A program made the position numbers and the translations under genes. From contig OZ020594.1 in the NCBI GenBank assembly GCA_963971535.1, forward strand, positions 112,248,251-112,312,250: 64,000 nucleotides of DNA. Reading direction: 5' to 3'. The first letter of the stretch is position 1. Every line of letters starts with the position of its first letter. This document shows positions 1-11,239 of the stretch, one piece after another. Under the pieces are notes generated by a model. The model was not told the origin of the DNA. It saw nothing but the letters and a program-made list of their open reading frames with translations, and did not search any database. The DNA comes from Notolepis coatsorum. Taxonomy: Eukaryota; Chordata; Actinopteri; Aulopiformes; Paralepididae.

Positions 1-869
1 CGCAACCTAAAACCCCTTCCTCTCCCAAACCGTTCCTGCAATTGTTTTATGTTGCATGATGATCATGCATACATTTATTATGTATTGTATTTTTTATGTT
101 TAAAAATATCAACATCATCTGTCCACCCTCAGTACATTTACTATCAATATAATATACTCGTCTGACTTCATCTGATCTTTTCAAACGCACACACACACAC
201 ACAGAGGGAGAATGCCCCCCCCTCCTTCCCAGTCCCCACTCTGCTGTTCTCTGTCGCTCTGAACAGGGCTTTAGCTTGTTGTTAGCTTATGCTAACGGGA
301 CGTTAATTCCGGTCTTAAACACGACGTGGTCATAAAGGAATGGCGAGGATTGCAAAGCATGTTATATTCATTTGACCCGTTGCGGAATAAAACAGCAGGG
401 ATTTGTTTTGGGTCACGAAAACACTATCCTTGCTCTGTTGCAATGTCCGCGTTCCAGACGCTACTGCTACTGAGACGCTACTGCTGTGTGCTGTAGAGCG
501 GATATGAGTCACGACACACAGGATTTTCAAAATAAGAGTATCGAAACGAACTGAGCGTTGTTAGCTGTCGGAGCCTAGTTATTATAGCTGGAGCTGCGCT
601 TTGGCAGAACATTTTCAAAATAAGAGTATCTATATGAACCGAATGCCTATCGCACCAGTGCTACTGAAGTAAATCCATTCATCGCACAGACCGCTGTTGC
701 TGTAGCATGTGCGATATATATGTCGCACTGTATAGCCCTGCACTAGACTAGACAAATATCAAGATGTATCCATCAGTGGACCAATTGCATGCTTTTGCAG
801 AGGACAAGAAGCCTTCAGTCGACTCCTTCAGCCATTAAGCACCCCCCACAGCCCAAATGGAATGATAAA
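1..869. other. No gene recognised; AT-rich intergenic sequence
   Basis: I see no convincing coding region. There is a short (CA)n tract at about 187-204 and scattered stop-rich sequence on both strands. The short open frames here carry no recognisable motif. Confidence 0.6.
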
Positions 870-973
870 AAAAAAAAAATATATACTTTTTTTTAGTCGA
901 CTAATAGTCGACTAATGGCACATTTTGGCTAATCATAGTAGACTATCCAAATCCTTAGTCTGGGACAGCCCTA
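870..973. mobile_element. One end of a hAT-type DNA transposon
   Basis: The stretch ends in AGCCCTA at 973; read on the minus strand it begins TAGGGCTGTCCCAGAC, the usual form of fish hAT-like termini. Subterminal palindromic TAGTCGACTA motifs lie at about 894-916. The partner end is not evident in 1-870, so the element is truncated, eroded, or begins outside the window. It abuts the RT fragment that follows. Confidence 0.45.
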
Positions 974-974
974 C

Positions 975-1174
975 CTTCTACATTCAGGAGGGATATAGTC
1001 AGAAACTGGCTTAACAGTGAGGACTCTTTCTCCTTGGGGATTAGGATTCCTTCTGCTCTAACCCAAGCTTTTGGTATAACCTGTTTATCCCATACTACTC
1101 TCAATAACCTCCACAAGAATCTGAGTACATCAGGTGCACTTTTATAAACCCGGTGGGGGACTCCATTCACCCCT
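975..1174 (-). pseudogene. Fragment of R2-like (RLE-type) reverse transcriptase
   Basis: About 65 codons on the minus strand read through NGVPHRVYKSAP, IPKAW and ILIPKEKE to SLLNVEG. The same string of motifs in the same order (NGVPYRLYKNSP, IPKAW, VVIPKEKD, NLLNVEG) occurs in the R2-like retrotransposon at 40296-42734, so this is a short relic of that family. It covers only the N-terminal part of the RT domain and lacks the catalytic aspartates. It is cut by a hAT end at 973. Confidence 0.7.
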
Positions 1175-1196
1175 GGGGCTTATATTCTGACTTTAC

Positions 1197-1417
1197 ATAG
1201 TCGGTCCAAAATTATTTGGACATTGACACAATTTTACTAATTCTGGCTCTGTACAACACCATAATGGACTTGAAATGAAATACAGGTGTGCTTCAAGTGC
1301 AGACTTCCAGCTTTAATTACATCTAAATCCGGTGAACAGTGTAGGAATTACAACAGTTGCCCCAACTCAAGTAAAAAAGGTAATTGGTCAAGCTAACAAT
1401 CCATAAGTATTTCAGCT
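1197..1417. repeat. Unclassified dispersed-repeat sequence, interrupted
   Basis: The stretch starting near AGTCGGTCCAAAA looks like a degraded DNA-transposon copy. It is interrupted by the hAT MITE at 1426-2471 and resumes at 2480, where the duplicated target ATCCATAG is found again. I cannot name the family and see no matching opposite end. Confidence 0.3.
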
Positions 1418-1885
1418 ATCCATAGTAGGGCTGGGCGATATGACGATATTATATAAATATCGGGTACAGTTCATTAACGATACACTTTTTCAACGTATCG
1501 TGGATATCGTGATGTTTTGCCCAAGAGGATTGTGTCGCGTCAATCTGTCCACACGTTACTCGTTCATATCTCAGCCCGTGCTGAGATATGCCCATTCCGC
1601 GCTCTGTTAATAAAGTTTTCAATCAGACAGATGTATGGAAAGGCTTTTATTATAACATTCGTTGTAGTAAAATCATTATGCCTCATTTAGTCATCCTGTG
1701 GAGCACTGGTCTCCTACTCGACGGCCGCGGGGAGCTAATGTAAGTAGCTTTGTTCAGCACACAGGACATTCAGGAAGTCAAAAACTAATAGCGCTTGCCG
1801 ATTGGTGCTAAGAACAGTGCGGGGGCAAGCGGTGTGACGTAATTGGCAGACTCGACTGTCAATCAAAATTATTATGTTTCCGTCA

Positions 1886-2024
1886 GAATGAATGAATGAA
1901 AACTTTATTAAAAGGTTGCAGAATGGGTACAATACAGTACAGGAGGATGAAGACCAGAAAAAGACTTTCAGCTTTTTTACATAAGGGTCCTCCATTTTCA
2001 ATTCATCAAAACATTTAGAGACAT
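1886..2024 (-). repeat. LINE 3'-tail fragment, copy 1
   Basis: On the minus strand this reads as a retroelement 3' end: AATAAAGTTTTCATTC followed by a short (ATTC)n tail. The same tail is found at 2063, 11240 and 17010, and in shorter form near 53390 and 59425. The 11240 copy is joined to a reverse-transcriptase C-terminus, which identifies it as LINE-derived. Confidence 0.6.
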
Positions 2025-2062
2025 ACATATATACAGTAGTTTCATAAAAATGCTAAAATGCT

Positions 2063-2202
2063 ATTGATTGATTTAAAACTTTATTAACATATTGCAGAAT
2101 GGGTACAGTACAGCTCAATACATACAATTTTTAAGGGGATGCAGACCAGAGAAAGACTTTAGTCTTGTTTACATCAGGGTCCCCCATTTTCAATTCATCA
2201 TA
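2063..2202 (-). repeat. LINE 3'-tail fragment, copy 2
   Basis: Second copy of the tail found at 1886-2024, in the same orientation, about 35 bp downstream. Both lie inside the hAT MITE, so they were captured by or inserted into it. Confidence 0.55.
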
Positions 2203-2712
2203 TTTCATATCTAAATCATATAATATCTCATTGCTAAATATATGCAATATATAATCTAATAATCTAAATCTAATATATAATATAAAAATGCTAAATGCAT
2301 GGGTATTTTATTTTGTCTTTAATGTTAGCTTGCAAACTCAAATACTGTCTTGGTAAGCCTCATAATGAATTGTTTGGGGTAAAAAAGAAAAACATTGTGA
2401 TGTGTATCGTGTATCGCCGAAAGGTCAGAAAATATCGTGATATCATATTTAGGCCATATCGCCCAGCCCTAATCCATAGTTGCCTTGTTTAGTTTGGAGA
2501 ACCTCAAGTCTCACTCTGTTTGTTTACATTTTCACCTCCTGACAACATCTGATCAACCTCCAAGTTGTGATTGACAGCGTGACGAGGTATGATTGAGATT
2601 ATCTGGTTTTGTAGCCAAACAATAATTGATCGATTGTGTTTCTACTTTCAGTTGCAGAGTTATCTACTGCATCTTTGTTTGTTATTCATATTATTATTAT
2701 TCCTCCCTCCAG

Positions 2713-3989
2713 ACCCCCCACAGCTCCCTGTCTGTGAAGAGGAGGTTCCCCCTGAGCAGCAGGAGAGGAGCCCCAGTCTGGTCCAGGAGGAGCCAGAGCT
2801 CCTACAGATGAAAGAGGAACAGGAGGAACTCTGGATCAGTCAGGAGGGAGAGGAGCTTCCTGTCTCTGTGAAGAGTGAACATGATGAAGAGAAACCTCAG
2901 TCCTCACAGCTCAGCCAAACCCAGGACACAGAGCCCCTCCAGATTAAAGAGGAACAGGGGGAACTGTGTCAAGATCTAGAGGAGGCTGATGGCTCCAAGA
3001 TGACCCTACAACCTATGAAATGTGAAAATGAAGGTGAGAACACTCTGTCCTCACAACTCAGCCAAAACCGGGACCCAGAGCAGATTAAAGATGAACTAGA
3101 TCAAGGGCTGGAAGAAGCTGATCTCTCCAAGATCACAGTAGACCCAGTGAAATGTGAAGATGGTCAAGAGAACGCTCTGTCCTTCCAGCCTCTTCAAACC
3201 CAAAGGGAGAAAAACAGAGAAGCATACTCTTTACCCAGCACCTCAACTGAACACATGAAAACAGAACCTGAAGGAGAGGACTGTGGAGTAGCAGAACTAA
3301 CCAGTAACTTAGATCCAGCTGGTGATTTAGAACCAACTAGAGATAGCCAGCCTCTCTCTTCAGACTGTTCTATAACTGAGACTGATGACAGTGATGATGA
3401 CAGTTCTGGAGCTGAGACTGATGATGGTGATGACAGTTCTGGAGCTGAGACTGATGACGGTGATGATGACCGTTCTGGAACTAAGACTGATGACGGTGAT
3501 GATTGGAAGGAGAGTGGAGGTCCAGGTTTGATGGCAGTAAAACAAAAGAAGACACAGAAAATACAAACGTTGTCTAACGGGCCTGGATTCAGCAAGAAGA
3601 GAGATCTGAAGATACACATAAGAAATCATACTGGAGAGAAATCATTTGGTTGTTCAGTTTGTGGGAAAGGGTTCAATGTTAAATCAAATATGAAGAAACA
3701 CACTAGAACTCACACTGGAGAGAAACCATTTAGTTGTTCAGTTTGTGGGAAAGGGCAAACGGATCTGAAGACACACATGAGAACTCATACCGGAGAGAAA
3801 CCATTTAGCTGTTCAGTTTGTGGGAAAGGGTTCATTCAGCAAACACATCTGAAGACACACATGAGAACACATACTGGAGAGAAACCATTTAGCTGTTCAG
3901 TTTGTGGGAAAGGGTTCAATGTTAAATCAAATATGAAGAAACACACTAGAACTCATACAGGAAAGAAACCATTTAGTTGTTCCGTTTAA
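2713..3989 (+). CDS. C2H2 zinc-finger protein, terminal exon, contracted copy
   Basis: This is the 3' exon of a teleost-type poly-zinc-finger gene, presumably a nuclear DNA-binding protein. The exon start is set by a pyrimidine-rich tract ending in AG at 2711-2712. An acidic, Glu/Gln-rich N-terminal half (EEEVPPEQQERSP, KEEQEELWISQEGEELPV) is followed by a Ser/Asp/Thr-rich repeat (ETDDGDD units), one degenerate finger, then TGEK-linked fingers. Three fingers have complete C-x2-C-x12-H-x3-H spacing; another is shortened between its second Cys and first His (CGKGQTDLKTH); the last stops after CSV. The paralogue at 35936-37974 has 13 fingers, so this copy has lost most of the array. The usual fish 5' exon is not seen. 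AATAAA follows at 4011. It may be an expressed short paralogue or a decaying copy. Confidence 0.8.
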
Positions 3990-4010
3990 GCTGAGAGTAG
4001 ACTTGAAAAG

Positions 4011-4016
4011 AATAAA
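4011..4016 (+). promoter_or_regulatory. Poly(A) signal of the left zinc-finger copy
   Basis: AATAAA lies 22 bases after the stop codon. The same hexamer is kept at the equivalent place in the right-hand copy (minus strand, near 35816), so it predates the duplication. Confidence 0.6.
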
Positions 4017-4079
4017 TAGAACAGGTCCCCAAACACAGTTTGCAGTATATTAAATAGAAACCCCATGTACTTTTTTAGA

Positions 4080-4335
4080 AGAAGAACACACACGCATGCG
4101 AGCTGGACGACACACAGGAACACTCACACACACATGCACTGATGAAATGTCTCTCTGCACTTTTCCCATCCCGTCGTCCTTCCCCCCCAAGGGCAGCCGG
4201 GAGCAGACATGGGCTGTGGCGTGGGCCGTGCCCGGGGACCAATCCAAGTGCTCCTGTCCGTCTTCGTCAGGGACGCGACATCGTTAGCCATCTGTTCTGC
4301 ATGTTTTTCCTTTGGGTTTATCTTATCTGGAGGGG
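4080..4335 (+). repeat. LINE-derived 3'-UTR segment in ZNF downstream region
   Basis: This segment recurs inverted at 35521-35765 and, in part, at 11395-11500. At 11240-11829 it lies between a LINE reverse-transcriptase C-terminus and a (AATC)n tail, so it is LINE 3' UTR. Its presence at the same place in both duplication arms shows that it inserted before the duplication. Confidence 0.6.
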
Positions 4336-4845
4336 GGAAATTCTGTTCCCATACCAAGCAGCATACTGAACCCCATGTACTTATACTATGTAGTATACTC
4401 AACAGGAATCCTTAGGACTTTTTTTTGTTTTGTGACTGATTTACGTTTATCTTCATTCATATCAAACACAAAGATTCTGTACCTCCTTTTTTGATTTAGT
4501 CAATAAAATATAATTATCTAATATGCTTGTTTTGACTCTTTCATTATGAGTGTTATAATTAAAAATGCTGTGTAGCCATTAGGACATGATATTTTACTTA
4601 AGCTAAAAGTAGAATACAGAAAATAGTTGCTAAATGAAATAGAAAGCTCTATAGACATTAATGTTGAGTTTTTCAAATGTATTATTTTGGCACAAACCCG
4701 GTGCCATTTAGCTCCATTGTATTGGAGTGACAGCGGACATCTCTACTGCAGATATGTCGTGCTCTAGTGGGCTTCACTCATAAGTAGTTCAAGGTAGCAG
4801 TCAGAAGACTGAGGTGTGACAGCAACAGTGTATTCCTTCAATAAC

Positions 4846-5175
4846 GTTAGGTTATGACTATAACCAAGTTCTGTTAACACTTAGTGAACGCTCAGCGTTC
4901 ATTGCATATATCTCATATGCATATGCATATATCTCATATATATATATTGCATATATACACTGAATAATTTCACAAATGTACCTTTAAATGCCAGCATTCA
5001 TCTGGCCACACCCCCATCCGCTTACCTATATAAGCAGGGGTGGTGCCACACACTCATCTCCTTCCCAACAAATTTCATCACAATGAATGAATGAAAGATC
5101 AAGGGCCTGCAGCGTCGTCTAAACGCTGAGCGTTCACTAAGTGTTGACAGAACTTGGTTATAGTCATAACCTAAC
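4846..5175. mobile_element. MITE with ~54-bp TIRs, related to the adjacent 5 kb element
   Basis: The left end GTTAGGTTATGACTATAACC and the right end GGTTATAGTCATAACCTAAC are exact inverted repeats, continuing to the palindromic core GAACGCTCAGCGTTC. Internal sequence from about 4900 to 5085 matches the right subterminal region of the neighbouring element (9975-10140), including the TATATAAG stretch. It is probably a deletion derivative of that family. It sits directly against the left end of the 5176-10163 element. Confidence 0.75.
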
Positions 5176-8100
5176 GTTCTGTTCCACACTAGCTCACGCT
5201 CAGCGTTCATTGCATAATAGGAGCTGAGCGGGAGCTAGAAGCTCGACAAATGTACCCCGCTAAGGCCCCCCACAACCATCAGACCAGGGAGGGCCGAGCC
5301 CCCCCGACCCACCCTAATGGAGGGCACCCCCCCTATTGGTGGCTTCACGGGAGGGCGACGGACCCGACCGTGCGAAGAGGCACTCAAGCAACTCAACGCA
5401 CAGGGTGAGCAGACCGTGGCTTGACCCCACGACTACACACACGCACAAACCGCATGCCACCCGGGAACGAACGGAGGGAAACAACCTCGTTACTGCCCCC
5501 AGAATCACAGGGTCAAGGGCAAACCCAACCCCGTAGCAGCGGAGCGCGAAGGAAGACCCAGACCCACCAAAAGGACTGGACTCCCTGGAACGGGGGCCCG
5601 GAGAAGTCCATGATGCCAGCATCAAGACCCCACCAGGTGGGCACGTAGTGCCGCGCCCCCCACATCGCCAGCGTATTCGGACAAAAGCCCCTCAGCCGAG
5701 CGGGCCCTGTCCCCCCAATAGTACACCGCCTGGCACACTGACCCTGCAAAAGGCAGTCAGCATGGCCGTAAGCACACAAAAAAGGTTAACCAACGGAAGC
5801 AGGCAGCGCACCGGGGAAAAACCAGGCAACAGGCTATTAACCCTAGCCTGGAGACTGCGGACGAGACAGGCGCCAGAGGGGACAGCTGAACACAGCCGCC
5901 CCGGCGGAAGGAGCGGAAGCTGGCGGCGTTGCATGACCAAGCCTCCATTCAAAAACCCCCACCCAGAGGGGTTGAGGCAGAGAAGGCTGACACGATTGGC
6001 AGACGTCATGAACGTGCAGGGGCACCCTCAACCGGTGAACCCGAGAGTTGACACTGCTCCAACACACCAGGGAATCAACCACCTTGGCGTTACCCAAAGC
6101 GGTCGTTGTTCCTATAACCCCTCAAGAAAAAACTCAAACACACCTGCGGGTATACACCGGCTATACCGCAGTACAAGTGTTTCAGTTTTCAAAAAAGGGT
6201 TAACCCAGGCCTACGGGTCGACGAAACATTACCTCGGACCGGGCCTGGCGATACGGGAAGCACAGGGTCACCAGAGGAGGTCAAAGACCACCCCAACAGG
6301 CCCCTCTTCGCCATGCGTGAGAGAGGAGCGAAAAAGAATGAAGAACCAGCCCCTAAGCACACCGTACTTGGTATTCCCAGGCGGTCTCCCAACCAAGTAC
6401 TAACCAGGACCAACCTGTGTAGCGGCCGAGATCCGACGAGATCGAGCGTGTACAGGTTGGCATGGCCGTAAGCCATTACGACAGTGCTGAGTAAAACGTA
6501 CCCAACCAGGGTCTCCATAGCGCTTAACCCTGTGACACCCGGACCGACCTGGCATTTTTCCCCCTGAAAAAAGCCCAAGTCCCTCAGGGTACCAGAACAG
6601 CAGATCTGCATCCCCGGCGGACAACGGGTTCAACTGATCCGGACCAGCGTGACCAGAACCAGTCCCGTGCCCTAACCACGCGGACATGCCTACTCCAGGA
6701 GAAAGGGCAGATATGCGTGTCGATCTTAACATGAAAAGAAGGCGCCACCCAGACGTTCGGGCGAACCGCGCCTGGTGGCCCACCCCAAGGGCGTGAGACC
6801 CCTCTACATATGTTCAGATCCATTCCGTCATCATCCCCCAGACATGAACGAGAATCCGTCGATAACCAACCCAGGTCGTGGGATGTGGTCGTCGGAAGAG
6901 GAAAAACCCCCATCTCAGTCGCTTTATAAAAACGCCGTTTTAACCACAAGCAACCAAGGCGTGCCAGTCAGTCGCCTGTTTACAGCGAGCTAGCACTATA
7001 CGTGCGTCGGGACACACCCCCATCAATGAACAGGCTATTTAGACCTGTCATTGAATCCCCAAGGCGCCCAGGGGAACGACAAGAGGGGTGTGACACTTCC
7101 TAACTCCAACACTTTTTGAATAGAAAAGAAGGAAGCATCAACAGTATGTATCCCAGACTACACAGCCGGGGGTAAAAAAAATTCACATTTTTACATCCCA
7201 CCACCCTCCCATAGGAAGGAGACGGGGATCCCCAGAGAGACTTCCCACGCGAGCTGTACAGATTGAAAAGAATATATTGCACCTTGAGCCATGTAAAAAA
7301 TTGGTTTTAGGGCTCTCCGGGGAAGAGGCACTGAACCCATACACACTCAATAATCGAATTGAATCGAATACATATACAATAGAATAGGACACCTTCTAGA
7401 GGGTCCACTCACTTTGAAAATCTGAGGAGGAAGGCTCTGTACTCTGATGGAGGCTCCCTCACATGGAAGAAGGAGTCCGAACTCACAGAAGGCCCGAATA
7501 GGCGCTTGGTGAGGAGGAGCCCTGACCACCCCCCTGAAACAGATCCATCACATGGACCTGAACAGCACACGGAAGTCCTACCAACAGAGACGCGCACGGT
7601 GACGTACTCTATGGCGGGGGAATTTCTGCGGTGCACACGCCCAATATACCAGGCCGTGGGACCAGGAAACTCCCTCCCCCCCCCCCCCGTAACGTGCCGA
7701 ACCGCCACGTGACGGGAACCTTGAAGGACAGGGGGTGTACCCCTGACCGACAGAAACAAGGGGGAGAGGAAAGGTTACCAGTTCACCCCTTTACGACACC
7801 CATGATACGATGTAATGACAAAAAGAGAATATGACACAGTCATAGTCAGCTCCATAAAGCGTTTGACAGCTCCACACAGCGCATGAGCTAACCTGCTATC
7901 TGATTTTTACTAAGGAAAAAACACAGAATAGAGAGGGCTCTAAGAGCCCCGGTCCAACATACACATGTGCTTCTGTGGCCAGTCTAACCCAGTTGTAGGT
8001 CACATGACACACACAACCCATCATCACCTACAAAAAATGGCAAAAACACTCTACAGAGGAACGCCGTTTTTCATAATGAGAGAATACATAATTCTCGATT

Positions 8101-10163
8101 AGTATCGGCCACAGGCCTTGCTAAGCACACACGACAGCGACCAAACAATTTTTTCTTTTAGGAAAATAAAGTTTCTCCAGCAGTTTTAGCACAACCTCAG
8201 CAATCAAGCTAAGGGTTACATCGCATCCCTACCACACAAAAAACACAACGTAGTGCAACATGTCTGATAGGAGGATGAAAAAGTACCACACAATCCTCTT
8301 ATTTTACCCTTAATACGGCCAGTTAAAACAGGAAAACCTGTTAATATGTGAACACTGTTCATTGTCATCACAGGCTGAGAAAAGAACATTCTTTTACTCA
8401 CTTGTCACTAAGCATAGCTTCATAGGTTAGTTACCTTAGTTGTGAGTACACGGTACATAACAACACACATGATGTTTCTCACACAACAACCAGATCATTT
8501 TCACATCTGTAACAACCCGATTTGCACGGAGAAGCAAAGACAGTTCACACATAACTCGCGTCGTATCCTAAATGCATTGCAGCAACACACGTTTTGGGAA
8601 AACATCGTCATTCACAAAACATTTAGAAAAGTAAAACCAGAAGACGTGTTATAAGGTCTGGTCAAACCTTGTCCTACCCGGAACGTAGATCAGCGAAGTG
8701 CAGTCACAAGACACCGCAGAACACAGCCGTCCTGTGTTGTTCGATCCGGGCAGCGTCGCCGCTCCAACCAGTCGCTACAGTCCTCTTTGTTGACGCAATC
8801 CCCGTCCAGGCTCAGGGCAGGGTCGACGAACATCCCCTGTCAAGGATGACGTCGTAGTCAAGAGTGTAAAACATGTTACAATCAAAGCACGTACAACAGA
8901 GTAGCATTAAGCTAACGGCCGCTCCAACCGTCGGTCGCTATTACCCCTGCTCGCGAGACGCCGAGCGAACGGCGCACGCGAGTAGCAGAAGCTACCTCGC
9001 GCTGGCCTTGTCCGATAGCAGCAAGCTAACGTTTCCTAGTGATCACAACAGCTAGCGCCGCAGCTAACAGCTGACTGGCTAACAGTAGGCCCACCTCTGT
9101 AGGCCACGCAGTGATCCCAGCAGGCTAACGCCGCAGCTAACAGCTGACTGGCTAACCGTAAGCTAAGCAGCTATCACCTGAACATTGTACACAATGACAT
9201 AACACTCACCCAGACAGGCCGCCGTTCTGAAACTCTCCTCACTTTTTAAGCGAAAAGAGAAACAAGATGTCACACAGCTTTACAACGGTGATTTTACCAA
9301 CACCCGACGGAATCAGCACAATACCAAACTGGCTTGTGTAGCTGACTTGAACATGGATCTGCCGCTATCGCACATCCATGCACATATCTCCTCGTGAAGG
9401 AATACTCTCATTCGGATATGAAAGAAGGGGCTTAACACGGGACAGAGATATCCACTCGTCCAGAACACACAGGGATCACCAGTGTTAATTGTCGCGGCCC
9501 ACTAGTTAAAACTACAATGGTCTTCAGACCAAGGTCTTCTGTCGCCTAGGTGGCTGAACAAAGGACCCTAGCCTGGGGCCGGTTTCCATAAACATTGTCA
9601 AGTAGCCCCCATAGCACTAACAGACAAGTGAAGCCCGCCAGCAACAGTACTCACCCAACCTGAAACCCACCGCTTCTCACAACAGCGGCGCGTCCGACAG
9701 TTCAGCTGTGGCCTGACAGGTTTCACCCCAACAAACACAGCAAGGAACTGCAGTTGAGAAGCATGCAGCGGCGTGCTCCCAATACGAAAACCGGTGGAGG
9801 GTTTTTAGAATGATCACCATCTTCCAGACACTCCAGTGACGAAGACAACATTGCCGTATTTTCTCGAAAAAAGTGAGAGAGAAAATAAAGATATGATGTC
9901 AACGCATCTCCTTGTTCTTCCTTTCCTTGTAAACAATATTTTTCTCCACGTCAAGTGGGCATATGAGCAACACGTTGCTTGTGATGAAATTTGAGAAGGA
10001 GATGAGTGTGTGGCATCACCCCTGCTTATATAGGTAAGCGGATGGGGGTGTGGCCAGATGAATGCTGGCATTTAAAGGTACATTTGTGAAATTATTCAGT
10101 GTATATATGCTGAAGCGAGATATATGCAATGAACGCTGAGCGTGAGCTAGTGTGGAACAGAAC
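5176..10163. mobile_element. ~5 kb TIR element, unclassified, no transposase seen
   Basis: The ends are inverted repeats: GTTCTGTTCCACACTAGCTC on the left and its complement ending GTGGAACAGAAC on the right, followed inward by the palindrome GCTCAGCGTTC and ATTGCAT. The right duplication arm has the uninterrupted target (near 34708), proving insertion. The target shows at most a 3-bp duplication (AAC), and the flanks also fit no duplication at all. About 5200-7800 is GC-rich, with open frames on both strands that carry no motif and look like composition artefacts. On the minus strand, GGGTGAGT donor-like sites occur near 9210 and 9650. About 8700-9200 is CpG-rich and could be a promoter. I do not recognise the superfamily. 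Confidence 0.7.
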
Positions 10164-11235
10164 TGGTGGCGCCAGAGAGCATCTGACAAAACCTCAGAGC
10201 CTGTTTCACCACAGAACTGGTCACGTGCTTGAAGCTCTGATCCCTAGGAAGACTTCAGTGTTCAATGTTGAAAGACGGACACATCACATTGGACCTGGAC
10301 TTCAATTTAAAAACAGAAATGGACTTCCATAATGTTATTACTGTATATATTATATATTATGTTGGATGTATCAATGTTGTAGAATGTGGCTGCAATATTA
10401 TCATTCATTGATAATTGTTCCACGGTAACAATTAGGGATTGGAAATGTAGCAGCCAGAATAGGGATTTTGTGTTCATGAAGTTTTTATATTAATTTATTC
10501 TCATTTACACTAATCTAATTTGATTTAATATAAAGATTTAGTTTTTGTTATGATGGTATGGCTATATTATTAATTTGTGAGAAATATCTTAATGTTGTGA
10601 GTTTAACCTATTAGCTTCTCCCCGTAATATAAGGAACAGGAAGTGATTTCTTTGTCAGTAAGAGTTTAGAGATGTAACCTAGGCAGAAAAATAATTGTTT
10701 AATTTAAAACAAATGTCTCATTCTCTGTTGCTACTTTACTCTTTGTTGGATACCATTCCCCCACATATAGATGCATGTTGGTTTAGTGCCTCTACACTAT
10801 ATATAATATAATAATTATCTCCATCAGGTCGGTTCTGTCCACCTGTCTATCTCTGTCCCCAGCTAACCTCACAATAGGGCAGTTTTGGACAAGTATTTTA
10901 AGTTAATTAATTTCCATCATTGAAATGCATATTCAGTATAAAGTTACAGCTTTTCACCACAAGAGGGTGATATTACACAGGTTTTCTGGTAATCAGCTCT
11001 CTGGCACCTGTTAACAATATATAGACATGCCATAGTGAACCTATTGTCATTGATATACATGCATTACAAATATTTATGAATAAATTATTTGTCCATTGCA
11101 ATAAGCCCCGCCCCTTTCATATTTCATGAACCATTCATCGTACAGACTTGTGGCAGGGGTTAATGAGTGGTGGGGGCTTCCCCTGGAAGGTTGGTGGTAC
11201 CGTTTAAAATGGGCGTAAAAGCTGTTCAGCTCATC
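10164..11235. other. Non-coding inner arm sequence of the inverted duplication
   Basis: No gene is seen. In reverse complement the sequence matches 34319-34712 (outer part) and 24785-25668 (inner part). It gives the empty sites for the L2 at 25669-34318 and the V-SINE at 25145-25410 of the other arm. A private stretch at about 10805-10895 is missing from the right arm. Confidence 0.7.
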
Positions 11236-11239
11236 CGGT

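Larger units (their letters stand above)
1426..2471. mobile_element. hAT-type MITE (1046 bp), TSD ATCCATAG
   Basis: The termini are TAGGGCTGGGCGATATGACG on the left and its inverted counterpart CATATCGCCCAGCCCTA on the right. They are flanked by a perfect 8-bp direct repeat ATCCATAG at 1418-1425 and 2472-2479, diagnostic of hAT insertion. No transposase ORF is present. The interior (about 1620-1880) is shared in inverted orientation with the hAT elements at 52754-53768 and 58725-61587, whose outer termini differ. It also contains two tandem copies of a LINE 3'-tail sequence. Confidence 0.9.

Noticed and set aside
5648-6949. Open frames of 120-251 codons on both strands
   Set aside because: GC-rich sequence with few stops; overlapping frames on both strands are equally open, and none has a recognisable motif, hydrophobic segment or domain.
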